DNA of 64,000 bases from Opitutales bacterium (GCA_020831485.1 JAFIGG010000004.1:1-64000); one strand, 5' to 3'; counted from the first letter of the stretch, positions 41,027 to 50,339 are shown. Numbers and translations are program-made. Notes: generated by a model from the sequence alone, not told the origin.

Positions 41027-43930
41027 ATGCAGCTACGCGTCTTTCCCAATACCGGACACCAATTCTTCCACCTTCCCCTGGCCGAGCTTCTGCCGGACAA
41101 GGATGAAACCTTTCTCCAGGACTTGGTCACGAAGAACCGCGCCCCCTGGAAAACCTGGAAGGGTATCCCCTGGGTGCTCTATCAGTATGCCGAGATCGAA
41201 CACAAGCCGATGCTCAAGGTCGCGATTGAAACCAACCTCGGCCTGACCTCGCGCGGCCTGCTGTTCGACTACGAGGACGAGCTGGTCGACGAGCGCCCGG
41301 ATGAGGATGAACAGATCGAAGTCTACGCGGCACCGGAAGAAGCGCGCATTGAATCCGACTACAAACACCGGACCATGCGCCTGAAGAATCTGCCAAATGT
41401 GGATTCCCTGCCCCTGGATGTGAACCTGGAGGTCTATTGGCCGCGCCGCGGTGGCTGGGATCCGGTGGATGTCGACCTGGTCATCGACCTGGGCAACACC
41501 CGCACCCTCGCCCTGCTGCTGGAAAGCCCTGGCCAGGACCACTCCGACAAGGCCATCGGTCGCCGCATTTCCATCCTGCGCTTTCTGCCACGCGGAACAC
41601 CCTACGAGCAATCGGCAGGCCCCGCCGACGGCGGCATCCTGGCCGACGACTGCGCCATCATCGATTCCTGGCTGCTGCTGAACCGTCCGCTGTTCTACCA
41701 CCTCGAACCCCCGGCCAATCGCCAAAAGCTTTCCCAGCACTACAAGGCCGTCGGCAGCCCAGCGGAGGGCAATGTGCGCTACCGCATTCAATACTACCTG
41801 CCTCATGCCTTCGTCGAATTGTCTCCGGCCCTGATCGGCGGCGGCCGTTCACACCCGCTGGGTGCGAGCAAGACACTTGCCGGAGTGCCGCTCGACAAGG
41901 ATGCCCGCTTTGCCCTGAGTTCTCCCAAGCGCTACGCGTGGGACGACGAACCCCAGGGCCGCCACGGGGGCACGTTCTGGAAGCAGATCCCGAATGACAC
42001 CGACGAAAAGCTGCCGGACTACTTTGACGAATTCAAAAGCCTGATCCGCTACTTCATGGAGCCGAGCGGCGTCGACTGGGACATCGACAGCCCGCCTCAG
42101 GACGAGGCGGAGTTCCCGAGCCTGCCGAGCATCGACGCGCCCGCCGAATACCCGCGGCGCGACGCAATCAGCTGGTTCGCCCTGTCGATCATTGAAGCGG
42201 CCTACCGGCAAATGAATGCGGAAGCCTATCTGCGCAAAGTGGGCCGCGAAAGCCTACCCCGGCGCCTGCGCAGCATCCGCGTAACCTACCCGGCAGGTTG
42301 GATATTTGAAGAACGCAAACGCTACCTCGAACAGTGGCAGCGCGCAATCAACCTGTTTACCCTGACCCGGTTCGAAAACCATGCACCGGCGAACATGCAC
42401 GACGCCAAGGCAGGTGGTTCACGGCCCCTGCTGATCGACGACGAGACAGACGAAGCGGTCTGTTCGCAATTGCCCATCCTTTACGCCGATGTCCAGGCCG
42501 TCGGCGGACCACGTGCCTGGACCGAGTTGTATGGCAAAGAAGGTTCGGTAAATGTGATGAATGTCGACATCGGCGGCGGCACCACAGACCTGGCCATCAT
42601 CCGCTACTCAGCCCGCGGCGAGGAACGCCGCAACGGCGCCAGCAAGACTCTGCACACCCGCCTGCTGTTCCGCGATGGCTACACCGTCGCCGGGGACACG
42701 CTGGTTAAAAAGCTGATCGAGCGAGTTCTACTGCCACGCTGGCTTGAAGCGGTCGGCACGGAGCAATTTGACGATGTGCCCGAATCCCTGCGCTGGCTCT
42801 GCCGCTTCCTTCAGGATCCGGCCCACGCGGAATTCAGTCCGGTCGACCCCAAGGCTTCGATTCGCATGATGCGCATCACCCGCCTGGTGTTTGTGCCACT
42901 GGTGAATGCTTGGCTGCAACGCCTGGGCGACCTCGACACCAATCCGGACCGCAGCTGGGATGCACTGGATCTGGAAGACCTGATCGAACGGGGAACCATC
43001 GACCGCAACGCCCTCAACGATCTCAACTCCCTGCTCGACCGCGTAATCCGGCTGAAATGCCCACGGGGCGCCGACTGGCATGGCAAAGCCTTTGATTCCA
43101 GCGGCGTGCTGCTGCACGCGACGATTGAGGAAATCAGCGCCTGCATCGACGAAGTTTTCAACAAACACTTCCGCTTCCTCGGCACCCTTGCCGGCGAGTT
43201 TGACTGCGATCTGGTGATGGTTTCCGGCAAACCGTCGGAACTGCCGCGCATCCGTGAATTGTTGTCGGCATCCTTCCCGCTGCTGCCGCAGCGGATCATC
43301 CATGTGAAGAATTTCCCGGCCGGCTCCTGGTATCCATTCAGCTCCTTTGACGAAGGTCGCATCGCCGACGCCAAGACCTGTACCGCCGTGGGCGCCGCCC
43401 TGTTTCAGGACATGCGCAACGGCGAATGCGATTCGCTCAACATCGTGCCGGATACCCAGACCGAGATTTCCCGACGCTATTACTGGAACCTGGTCAGCGA
43501 CCGCGGTCCGACCGAGGACTTTCACCGCGACTACCTGTTTGCTCCGGCCGATTATCCGGATGCCGCAGACGGAGGACGCAAAGTTCAAACTGATATTCGC
43601 AGCTTTGACCTGCCGGCCAACTGCAGGATCGGTCGCCAATTAGTGCGCATGCCGACAGTCCGCGCGGAACCCATTTATGAATTCCGCTGGCGCCCCAGCA
43701 ATGTCCAGGTCAATCCGGACGCCCAGATTCGCGTCAAGATGCGCTGGATTTCCGTGCTCGGTGAGGGCGAAATGCTCGAATGCGTCGAAGTCCTGCCCCA
43801 CCCCAGCTTCCCAGACGTGCGCCCGGAAGATGTCAGTTTCCGTCTGAACACGCTTTTCGAAGAAAGCTTCTGGCTGGACGCTCCAGCCTTCGACACCACC
43901 CCGATTCTCAACCATTGCCAGTCCGGCTAA
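41027..43930 (+). CDS. srfB: SrfB-like ASKHA (actin/Hsp70-fold) ATPase
   Basis: This is a 967-residue protein of the SrfB type, starting at ATG 41027, 19 bases after the SrfC stop; an in-frame upstream extension overlaps SrfC and is unlikely to be coding. The ASKHA nucleotide site is visible: phosphate-1 DLVIDLGNTRTLALLLE near 150, phosphate-2 VNVMNVDIGGGTTDLAII near 510-525 and adenosine loop DLVMVSGKPSELPRI near 728. LSSPKRYAWDD (about 303) matches the SSPKRYLWD signature of SrfB. SrfB and SrfC always tend to occur together, suggesting a paired ATPase complex. Actin-fold ATPases polymerise or act as chaperones; either could apply. A 12-base gap leads to the next gene. Confidence 0.88.
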   Translation: MQLRVFPNTGHQFFHLPLAELLPDKDETFLQDLVTKNRAPWKTWKGIPWVLYQYAEIEHKPMLKVAIETNLGLTSRGLLFDYEDELVDERPDEDEQIEVYAAPEEARIESDYKHRTMRLKNLPNVDSLPLDVNLEVYWPRRGGWDPVDVDLVIDLGNTRTLALLLESPGQDHSDKAIGRRISILRFLPRGTPYEQSAGPADGGILADDCAIIDSWLLLNRPLFYHLEPPANRQKLSQHYKAVGSPAEGNVRYRIQYYLPHAFVELSPALIGGGRSHPLGASKTLAGVPLDKDARFALSSPKRYAWDDEPQGRHGGTFWKQIPNDTDEKLPDYFDEFKSLIRYFMEPSGVDWDIDSPPQDEAEFPSLPSIDAPAEYPRRDAISWFALSIIEAAYRQMNAEAYLRKVGRESLPRRLRSIRVTYPAGWIFEERKRYLEQWQRAINLFTLTRFENHAPANMHDAKAGGSRPLLIDDETDEAVCSQLPILYADVQAVGGPRAWTELYGKEGSVNVMNVDIGGGTTDLAIIRYSARGEERRNGASKTLHTRLLFRDGYTVAGDTLVKKLIERVLLPRWLEAVGTEQFDDVPESLRWLCRFLQDPAHAEFSPVDPKASIRMMRITRLVFVPLVNAWLQRLGDLDTNPDRSWDALDLEDLIERGTIDRNALNDLNSLLDRVIRLKCPRGADWHGKAFDSSGVLLHATIEEISACIDEVFNKHFRFLGTLAGEFDCDLVMVSGKPSELPRIRELLSASFPLLPQRIIHVKNFPAGSWYPFSSFDEGRIADAKTCTAVGAALFQDMRNGECDSLNIVPDTQTEISRRYYWNLVSDRGPTEDFHRDYLFAPADYPDAADGGRKVQTDIRSFDLPANCRIGRQLVRMPTVRAEPIYEFRWRPSNVQVNPDAQIRVKMRWISVLGEGEMLECVEVLPHPSFPDVRPEDVSFRLNTLFEESFWLDAPAFDTTPILNHCQSG

Positions 43931-43942
43931 GCCACACCCGCC

Positions 43943-46597
43943 ATGAAAGCTCCCTCCAGCAGAGAACTTCGCAATCCCTACTTTCTCCTGCGCACTCCGG
44001 ATGGCCTGGGCAGCTACATCAAGCGCGACTGCATGCGCCTGATCCAGTCCGAACGCGAACCGCTGTCCGCCTTTCTCGCCCCCGTTGCCACCAGCGATGA
44101 AGGCAAAGGCGGTAAGATCGAATACCGCTTCGATGCCCTGCCAATTGACACCCTCGAGCAGGCCAGCTTTGTCCCCGAGCCCCAGCTGGAAGCCTTCGAA
44201 AAGGCCGTCGATGCCTTTCTCGACAAAGCCAAAACCGAGCGCATCAGCGACCACGAACAACGCCTGCGCAATCACTTCCGCCTACCCGATCCGGACCTCG
44301 AACCGGATGCCTACTGGCTCTATGGCCCGGTCGACGACCGCCGCCTGCTGATCCTCTGGGGCTGCGAATTTCGCCAGAACAGCTCCCTGCCACTGCGCGG
44401 CAACGGCGGTGCGCCGGGAGTTCTCGAAAAGCTGCGTGCGCGCAAAGCGAGCTGGCGTCAACAACAGGACTCCGCACTGCAACTGATCCGGGATAAACAA
44501 CTGCCGCTTGCCCCCTTTCTCGCATCGGCCACAACCGGTGCTTCCGGATCCGTCGATGGCTACCTCGTCGAAGGCCGCAAACTGCCGGCAGAGGAATGCA
44601 ATCCCGCAAAACGCTTGCCGGCCAACAGCATGCAGGCCTTCCAGAAAGCGGTCGAAGCCTTCTACGCCCGCGCCCTGCCCGACAGTCCCGCCAGCGACTA
44701 CGAAAAGTCGCTGATCACCTCCTTCCAGCTTCCGGACCCCAGCCGCCATCCCGACCGTTACCGCCTGCACAAGGACCGCTTTTTCATCGTTCTGGACGGT
44801 AAGGAAACGGAATCCGACTGCCTTTATCCCGGAAGCGACCAGCGTCTCGGCATTCCACCCAAATTCGAAGCTGAGGATGGGACGACGATGATGCCGGACA
44901 CCGTGCTCGATAAACTCGGTGCCAAGGCGAAGAAACCCGCCAACAAGCCGCTTTACGCGGGCCTTGCAGCAGCAGTGCTGGTTGCAGCGGTTGTTGCCTT
45001 TATCCTTTTGGGTGACCGCAGTCCTCCGGAACTGGTGGAAATTCGCGCGGTCGATGACCCGGAATGGGTCGACGTTGTCTTTTCCGAAGGCATTCACGAG
45101 GATTCCCTGCAGCCCGCCGAGGACGGCAGCCAACCCTTCCGCATCCGCCACGAACGTGGCCATTTCCTGGATGTTCTGGAGTCGAGAATTGCTGCCAACG
45201 ATTCCAGTATTGTGCAATTGAGGGTCGAACCGCTCGAAGAGCGGAACTACACACTCAACGTGCGCAACGTCACCGATCGTTCCCGTGCCCGGAATGTCTT
45301 CGAGGGCCCGGTGGACCGCAATTTTTTATTCAGGGATACCATACCGCCTGAAATCGAGCACATTTCGGCCCATCCGGAGAATCCCCGTGGGTTGGTCATA
45401 CGGTTCAGCAAGGAACTGGACCCCGGCTCCGCCAGCAACCCGAATGCATTTCGTATTCCGGGCTTCACGACACGCTCTGCGAATTTGATGGAAGACGGCC
45501 TAACTGTTCAGGTGGAAACCGAAGAACGCTTTGAACACCGTCGGGAATACACGCTCGAAGTCCGCAGTATCCGTGATGCCTCGCGCGAGCGGAATGAAAT
45601 CGCCGAAGGCACTTCAATACCTTTTGAATACGTCGACACCATTCCTCCGACGATCGAACGCGTTGCAGCCGAAAGCAATCAGGTCACCGTTCGGGTTTTC
45701 TTCAATAAAACCATCCAGCGCGCCCGCGCAGAATCTCCCGGCAACTACCAGATTCTGCAGCACCCCGCCGAAGACCCGGAAGCCGTCAGCGCTTTGGAGA
45801 TCGAAGCCGTTCGCCTGCTGCCCGACGACCGCACCGTGGACCTCATCACCGCGCCGATGGCCAACGGCATTCAGTATCAACTGATCGTATCCAACATCCG
45901 CGACCGAGCCGACCCACCCAACACGCTTGAAGAAAGCGAGCCGGTCGAATTTCAATTCAGAGGCCAAATGGATACCCGCGCCCCACAGGTGCGCACGGTA
46001 CGCATGAGCGAAAATGCCGGACTGGATGTCCTTCAGGTCACCTTCGACAAACCGGTCAGAGAATCCACCGCCCTTAACCCCCTTCACTACACGCTGCTCG
46101 ATTCTCATGTGACGATTGAAGAAGTTGAGCCAACCGGTGACCCCTCCCAATACGTACTGACTCTTTCAGAGCCACTCGCCCCGACCGATATCCACCGCTT
46201 GATCGTCGAAGCCGTCGAAGACCACATCGGCAACCGAATCGACGGCGAGCACCAATCCCCCCGCTTTTCAGTCCCGGGAGTATCCATACCGCCAAACGAG
46301 GACGTTGAAATCGAAAGTGTGCGCGTTTCCAGTGATGGCCAGCGGGTCAGTTTGGCTTTTGCCATCCCCTTGGTCCAGAACCCGGCAGGAAACCTGAGCA
46401 ACTACCAATTCTCCGGCAACAACCGCGTCCAATCGATCGAACTCGATCCAGAGGACGCTCCCACCGAGATCACCCTGACACTCGACCCCGAAACCCCCAT
46501 CCAATCCGGCAGCCATCAACTAAGGGTCCGCAATCAACGGCTCGAATGGGAACCCGAGGTCCCTCAGGCCGACGCGGTTAAGGAGTTCCAGTTCTGA
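43943..46597 (+). CDS. Single-pass membrane protein with duplicated cytoplasmic domain and extracytoplasmic Ig-like (SbsA/Big_5-type) repeats
   Basis: This 884-residue protein has three parts. The cytoplasmic N-terminus is a tandem duplication: residues 20-150 and 170-300 share MRLIQSEREPLSAFLAPV/LQLIRDKQLPLAPFLASA, AFEKAVDAF/AFQKAVEAF, FRLPDPDLEPDAYWLYG/FQLPDPSRHPDRYRLHK and LLILWG/FIVLDG. A single transmembrane helix lies at about 337-357. The remainder (about 360-884) is four to five repeats of about 105 residues, each beginning PPxIExIxxxxxxxVxVxFSK and containing NPxxFxIxG/NYxIL, typical of bacterial Ig-like SbsA/Big_5 domains. It has no signal peptide, so it would be inserted with the Ig repeats outside the cytoplasm. 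As third gene after SrfC and SrfB it is the best candidate for the membrane partner. Confidence 0.85.
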   Translation: MKAPSSRELRNPYFLLRTPDGLGSYIKRDCMRLIQSEREPLSAFLAPVATSDEGKGGKIEYRFDALPIDTLEQASFVPEPQLEAFEKAVDAFLDKAKTERISDHEQRLRNHFRLPDPDLEPDAYWLYGPVDDRRLLILWGCEFRQNSSLPLRGNGGAPGVLEKLRARKASWRQQQDSALQLIRDKQLPLAPFLASATTGASGSVDGYLVEGRKLPAEECNPAKRLPANSMQAFQKAVEAFYARALPDSPASDYEKSLITSFQLPDPSRHPDRYRLHKDRFFIVLDGKETESDCLYPGSDQRLGIPPKFEAEDGTTMMPDTVLDKLGAKAKKPANKPLYAGLAAAVLVAAVVAFILLGDRSPPELVEIRAVDDPEWVDVVFSEGIHEDSLQPAEDGSQPFRIRHERGHFLDVLESRIAANDSSIVQLRVEPLEERNYTLNVRNVTDRSRARNVFEGPVDRNFLFRDTIPPEIEHISAHPENPRGLVIRFSKELDPGSASNPNAFRIPGFTTRSANLMEDGLTVQVETEERFEHRREYTLEVRSIRDASRERNEIAEGTSIPFEYVDTIPPTIERVAAESNQVTVRVFFNKTIQRARAESPGNYQILQHPAEDPEAVSALEIEAVRLLPDDRTVDLITAPMANGIQYQLIVSNIRDRADPPNTLEESEPVEFQFRGQMDTRAPQVRTVRMSENAGLDVLQVTFDKPVRESTALNPLHYTLLDSHVTIEEVEPTGDPSQYVLTLSEPLAPTDIHRLIVEAVEDHIGNRIDGEHQSPRFSVPGVSIPPNEDVEIESVRVSSDGQRVSLAFAIPLVQNPAGNLSNYQFSGNNRVQSIELDPEDAPTEITLTLDPETPIQSGSHQLRVRNQRLEWEPEVPQADAVKEFQF

Positions 46598-46614
46598 GGG
46601 TCTAAAAGGTAGGG

Positions 46615-46674
46615 TTCCTTTCGCCGAAAGGAAGCGACCAGTAGACTTCGTGGACGAAGTAGACTTAAGTGGAC
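46615..46674. terminator. Hairpin and GTGGAC-type tract between convergent genes
   Basis: TTCCTTTCG (46615-46623) pairs with CGAAAGGAA (46625-46633), nine bases each side of one central C. Next to it GTAGAC, GTGGAC and GTAGAC occur at 46641, 46650 and 46659 (period 9), then GTGGAC at 46669. It lies between the convergent Ig-repeat and kinase genes and could terminate both, but no long T run is present. Confidence 0.45.
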
Positions 46675-46699
46675 GGGAAGCGATTCGGGGCCTCCGACT

Positions 46700-48670
46700 C
46701 TACCTGGAGTATTCCAACACCAGCCGAAAGCCGATGTCGTCTAAACCACTGCGACGGCCGGTGGCTTCGCGGCGAGTGCTTGTGACCAGCATGGCCACCG
46801 GATCGCGGGTGCGCCAGGAGGCGCCGGTGGCGATGGGTTCGCCGTTACGCAATTCGTGGGTCCATTCCCAGACGTTGCCGCCGATGCCGTAGAGGCCAAA
46901 ATCGTTGCGGCCCGATTCGTCGACCGGAGCGGTCACCAGAAAGCCATCTTCATACCGATTGCGATGGTTGAAATCCGAATCAATGCGCCGCCAATTGAAG
47001 GTGGAGACTGTCTCGCGATCGGCGTAGTTTCCATAGTCTGGCGGCAAGGAGTCGCCCCACATATAAGTCCGCTCCTCGCCCGTGCGGGCGAGCGCCTGCG
47101 CTTCTTCCAGGCGAGGCAGGCGAACTCGGGTGCCGGTTTCGGCAAGGGCTTCGTTCAGGCGGTTAATGAATGCCTGGGCATCTTCGTAGCTGACTTGGAC
47201 GACAGGCTGACGGTCGTCATTGAGGGAGTGGCCTTGATAGAACCCGCTGTCGTGGTCGGGCCGATACCTGCGAAACTCCGCGTTGGTCACGGCGTAGCGG
47301 CCAACCCACTTCTCGAGTGAGGCCAGCCAGACAAACTCGATGGCCTCGCCCTCGCCGAGCTCAAGTGCAAAAGGCTGGCCTCGGTTGGGAGCCGTGGCGT
47401 CAGGAATTGGGTCGGGCGTAGGCTCGGGTTCGGCGGCGGGAGGGTCCGGGGTAGAATCGGAGGAATGGGAAGTATGGGAGTCAGGGGAATCATGGGATTC
47501 GGGGTCCGGGGTGGGTTCGGGGCTAGGCTCGGGCTCAGGCGCAGCAACCGTAACCCCATTACTCTCATAAATCCCATTACTCCCATCATTCCCAGGCTCC
47601 ACGGGCTCTCCAGGCTCCACGGGCTCTCCAGGCTCCACGGGCTCTCCAGACTCCACCACCTCATCCCGTTCTGTCACCCCAATTGGATCCGGGCTCTCAC
47701 GTGAGCCCAGAAAATAGGCAAATGCGCCTGTACCCAGAATCAAAGCAAATAGCAGTACTCCGCCCAACCATTTACTTCCGCCGGAGGCGGTCTGGCGTTG
47801 ACCCGGCAAAGCAGCCAACGCGGCTTCAGCAGTTTGAAAGCGTTCCTCCGGCTCCACGGCCAGCAGGTGATTCAGCCAGGCATCCCAAGCCTTATTCAGG
47901 CCGGGGACCAATTCCGAGGCATTGCGATAGCGCCCAACGGGCTTGCGTCCGGTCAGCCACTCATAGGCCATGACTCCAACAGCATACAAATCACTGCGCG
48001 GATCGGCAGGGCGGCCTTCAATCACCTCTGGAGCCATGTAGTGGAGCGTACCCACATAATCCGATGAATTCTGGCCACTGCCCCCTGATAACAGAGTCGC
48101 AGCATCTCCCATCCGCGTGCGAGCGACGGTTTCCTGAACGACCGTCTGCATAAAATCGTCCCCAATCACCCGGGCAACCCCGAAGTCAGCAACCTTCACC
48201 TGTCCATCTGTCCCTTGCAGCAGATTTGCAGGCTTGAGGTCCCGGTGCACGATGCCCAGATCGTGCGCGTAGCCCAAGGCTTGCAGCATAGCTGTCAGAA
48301 CCTGAACCACCATAACCTCCCCTTCCACAGACCCGAGAGGCTTCAACAAATCCATCACCAGAAAGAACCGCCCTTCCACCTCTCCAGCGTGTTGCACAGA
48401 GACGATGCTGCTGTGCTCCATTGCCGCAAGGGTCCGGGCCTCCTGCCTGAATCGATCGCGGAAATGCGCATCCCCACTCAATTGGGCCGGCAAGACCTTG
48501 AGCGCACAACGCCTCCCCAAATGGCTGTGCTCAGCTTCGTAGACCTCTCCCATGGCACCAGCGCCCAAGCGCTCAACGATCCGGTAATCGCCGACAATGT
48601 CACCGCAATTCAGCGAAGAAGGATTTTCGCCGGACGATCCGGGGCCCAATAAGGTGGGATCATCCGGCAT
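46700..48670 (-). CDS. Membrane Ser/Thr protein kinase with extracytoplasmic SUMF1 (FGE-sulfatase-like) sensor domain
   Basis: This is a 656-residue Hanks-type kinase. Residues 28-290 form the kinase domain with complete motifs: GAGAMG (36-41), CALKVL (Lys58), VHRDLKPAN (141-149), DFGVAR (162-167) and MAPEV. One transmembrane helix lies at about 301-321. The extracytoplasmic part starts with a GEPVEP repeat linker (340-359), runs through a Pro/Glu/Ser/Asp-rich stretch and ends in a SUMF1/FGE-type C-lectin fold (about 440-656: KWVGRYAVTNAEFRRY, FGLYGIGGNVWEWTHE, DDIGFRLVLE). In type VI secretion control TagR, a SUMF1-like protein, activates kinase PpkA; here both functions would be in one chain. 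It converges on the Ig-repeat gene and should phosphorylate targets in the SrfBC/FHA set. Confidence 0.9.
   Translation of the reverse strand: MPDDPTLLGPGSSGENPSSLNCGDIVGDYRIVERLGAGAMGEVYEAEHSHLGRRCALKVLPAQLSGDAHFRDRFRQEARTLAAMEHSSIVSVQHAGEVEGRFFLVMDLLKPLGSVEGEVMVVQVLTAMLQALGYAHDLGIVHRDLKPANLLQGTDGQVKVADFGVARVIGDDFMQTVVQETVARTRMGDAATLLSGGSGQNSSDYVGTLHYMAPEVIEGRPADPRSDLYAVGVMAYEWLTGRKPVGRYRNASELVPGLNKAWDAWLNHLLAVEPEERFQTAEAALAALPGQRQTASGGSKWLGGVLLFALILGTGAFAYFLGSRESPDPIGVTERDEVVESGEPVEPGEPVEPGEPVEPGNDGSNGIYESNGVTVAAPEPEPSPEPTPDPESHDSPDSHTSHSSDSTPDPPAAEPEPTPDPIPDATAPNRGQPFALELGEGEAIEFVWLASLEKWVGRYAVTNAEFRRYRPDHDSGFYQGHSLNDDRQPVVQVSYEDAQAFINRLNEALAETGTRVRLPRLEEAQALARTGEERTYMWGDSLPPDYGNYADRETVSTFNWRRIDSDFNHRNRYEDGFLVTAPVDESGRNDFGLYGIGGNVWEWTHELRNGEPIATGASWRTRDPVAMLVTSTRREATGRRSGLDDIGFRLVLEYSR
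47594..47659. repeat. 18-base tandem repeat in the kinase linker
   Basis: The unit AGGCTCCACGGGCTCTCC repeats about three and a half times at exactly 18-base spacing. In the coding strand each unit encodes GEPVEP. The copy number is a multiple of six residues, so length can vary without breaking the frame. Confidence 0.85.
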
Positions 48671-49022
48671 AGGTCTTCAACTGGGAGTATTTTTCCATAA
48701 CGGCCTTCAATAGGGTATTTTCGCAGGCCCAACCTGCATGTCAAGCTACCCACTCATGTCTACAGAAGGATAAAACAGAGCAGCTTTGCCAGAGGATACT
48801 CCAGCTGAAAACAAATTTTTTAAACATGGAACCTGTTTAAAAACCGATTGTCGCACGGATTTGTACAGCTCCTGTAAATCACTAAATTAACTAATAAATT
48901 TCGCTTGTTTTACTTTACATATAGCTATTTAGAACCAAATTACCTGCCGTCTTTTTAAATAAAAATTGTGGGAAGAGAAGTCCTCCAAATCAATTTTTCC
49001 ATAACAAAACCCTAAGACAAAC
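48671..49022. other. AT-rich divergent intergenic region
   Basis: These 352 bases separate the divergent kinase and outer-membrane protein genes and are much richer in A and T than the coding DNA. No ORF or RNA gene is visible. Several T-rich and TATA-like stretches around 48880-48960 (TTTACTTTACATATAG) could hold the promoters. No clear operator is seen. Confidence 0.4.
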
Positions 49023-49646
49023 ATGAAACGAACGATTAAAACCCTTATTGCCCTGGCAGCCATGCTGGGGTCCTCGGCAGCCGCTTTTGGTGGGCTGCTC
49101 GGCGTCAATTACTACGGTGCTGGCATTGGCTACGGTCAAACCTGGTTCTCGAACCTGCCTGACCTCGAAGGCTACGGCGCCGGCGTTGGCGTGAACCACA
49201 ACTTACTACAAGAAGCTGACTACGCAATCGACCTTACGGCAGGCTACACCTACACCCGCGGGTCGGGCCTCAATATTCGGTCACGTGGACATGCAGTCTC
49301 AACTTCGGCTGTCATCTTCACCGAGATTGAAGGCGGACGCCCATTTTTCAGCGTGGATACCGGCTGGAGCTGGAACCGCAGCTATTATCACCACTGGCGG
49401 TCCAGTGACGACAGCTGGTTCTACGGATGGACCGGTGGTATGGAGTTCGAAATAGCCGAAAACTGGTCGCTGGCACCTTACGTTAGCTGGACTCGCTGGG
49501 ATAGCTACAGGCACTCCGAATGGTCCGGTGGCGTTCACCTCCACCACTGGTTGGATGAAAACTTGGGAATTGGCGGTAGCTACAGTCTGACCGAAGGGCC
49601 AGACAAGTCGGCGTTAGTGACGCTGGAAGTCAACTTCCGCTACTAA
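49023..49646 (+). CDS. Outer-membrane beta-barrel protein
   Basis: This is a 207-residue protein with signal MKRTIKTLIALAAMLGSSAAAFG. The mature part alternates Gly/aromatic strands (GVNYYGAGIGYGQTWF, LEGYGAGVGVNHNLL, FSVDTGWSWNRSYYHHW, WSLAPYVSWTRWDSY) and ends ALVTLEVNFRY, with a terminal aromatic residue typical of outer-membrane barrels. About eight strands fit its length, as in small porin-like or OmpA/OmpX-type proteins. It carries no plug or periplasmic domain. It is followed by a strong terminator and divergent from the kinase gene, so a functional link with that locus is possible but not shown. Specific role unknown. Confidence 0.82.
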   Translation: MKRTIKTLIALAAMLGSSAAAFGGLLGVNYYGAGIGYGQTWFSNLPDLEGYGAGVGVNHNLLQEADYAIDLTAGYTYTRGSGLNIRSRGHAVSTSAVIFTEIEGGRPFFSVDTGWSWNRSYYHHWRSSDDSWFYGWTGGMEFEIAENWSLAPYVSWTRWDSYRHSEWSGGVHLHHWLDENLGIGGSYSLTEGPDKSALVTLEVNFRY

Positions 49647-49681
49647 GCAAATACTGCCGATTCAGTAAAAATTCTCCAAAG

Positions 49682-49709
49682 GGCATCACTTCGTGTGATG
49701 CCTTTTTTT
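49682..49709 (+). terminator. Rho-independent terminator of the beta-barrel gene
   Basis: GGCATCAC (49682-49689) pairs with GTGATGCC (49695-49702) around TTCGT, followed by a T7 run. It is 35 bases after the stop. Confidence 0.9.
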
Positions 49710-49736
49710 GTCCATTATTCCCGCAGTAAGGATCCA

Positions 49737-50339
49737 TCAATCCTCATAGCCCCAGGGAGCGGGCGGAGGATCGATGGGGCGGCTCAGGTCGAATTCCCAG
49801 CGCACGACGACTTCGACGCCGTCGCGTGTCAGCTCGTAGGCAAACATGGGAACGGAGGGGTCTATCTCAATGGTCCAGACGTTGTCGATGGCGTGTGGAA
49901 CCAGCTGGCCGGTAAACTCGTCGGCGTGAAAACGCTGGCGGGTTGCCGTTCCGGTGGATTCTGTATCGCCGCCGTACTGGGTCCGCTCGGATTCGCTGCC
50001 GTCGCGTTCGCGGTGATCGTGCTTGAGGCGCAGGCCATCCGGCTGGCGGGTTATGATCCAGGTGCGTGAACGGTTGTCGCCGATGTGCAGTGGGATCTGA
50101 ATTTCATTGGCTTCACAGTGACGAAAATGAATCACCAGGTCCTGGTCTCCGGTGTCCTCATAGGCGGTTCCGCAGTAAGCCAGCAATGCGTTCCAGAAGG
50201 CATCCTGCTCTTCTGGCAGAGGAACAATCGCCTCGGAAGGCTGCGCAAGGGTGTCCTGATCTTCCCCGGAACCGCAACCGATCCAGAAAAACGCACTGAA
50301 TGCCAGGAGTAAAAATACGAAAGAGCTTGAACGTACCAT
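49737..50339 (-). CDS. Lipoprotein of unknown function
   Basis: This is a 200-residue exported lipoprotein. I start at ATG 50339 (MVRSSSFVFLLLAFSAFFWIGC), which gives lipobox WIGC with Cys22; an ATG 36 bases upstream gives only an unlikely Cys-containing N-terminal extension. The mature protein begins with an acidic linker (GSGEDQDTLAQPSE). It then contains AFWNALLAYCGTAYEG-like text (AFWNALLAYCGTAYED), HFRHC, IPLHIG, SRTWIITRQPDGLRLKHDHRERDG and GQLVPHAIDNVWTIEIDP, which suggests a beta-barrel or heme-pocket-like fold with several His and Cys residues. I know similar secreted proteins only as hypotheticals. It is divergent from the molybdopterin oxidoreductase gene with a 156-base gap. Confidence 0.78.
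   Translation of the reverse strand: MVRSSSFVFLLLAFSAFFWIGCGSGEDQDTLAQPSEAIVPLPEEQDAFWNALLAYCGTAYEDTGDQDLVIHFRHCEANEIQIPLHIGDNRSRTWIITRQPDGLRLKHDHRERDGSESERTQYGGDTESTGTATRQRFHADEFTGQLVPHAIDNVWTIEIDPSVPMFAYELTRDGVEVVVRWEFDLSRPIDPPPAPWGYED

Noticed and set aside
33805-48670. A type VI secretion system
   Set aside because: Only the phospho-control set is present; no sheath, tube, baseplate, membrane-complex or ClpV gene is seen.
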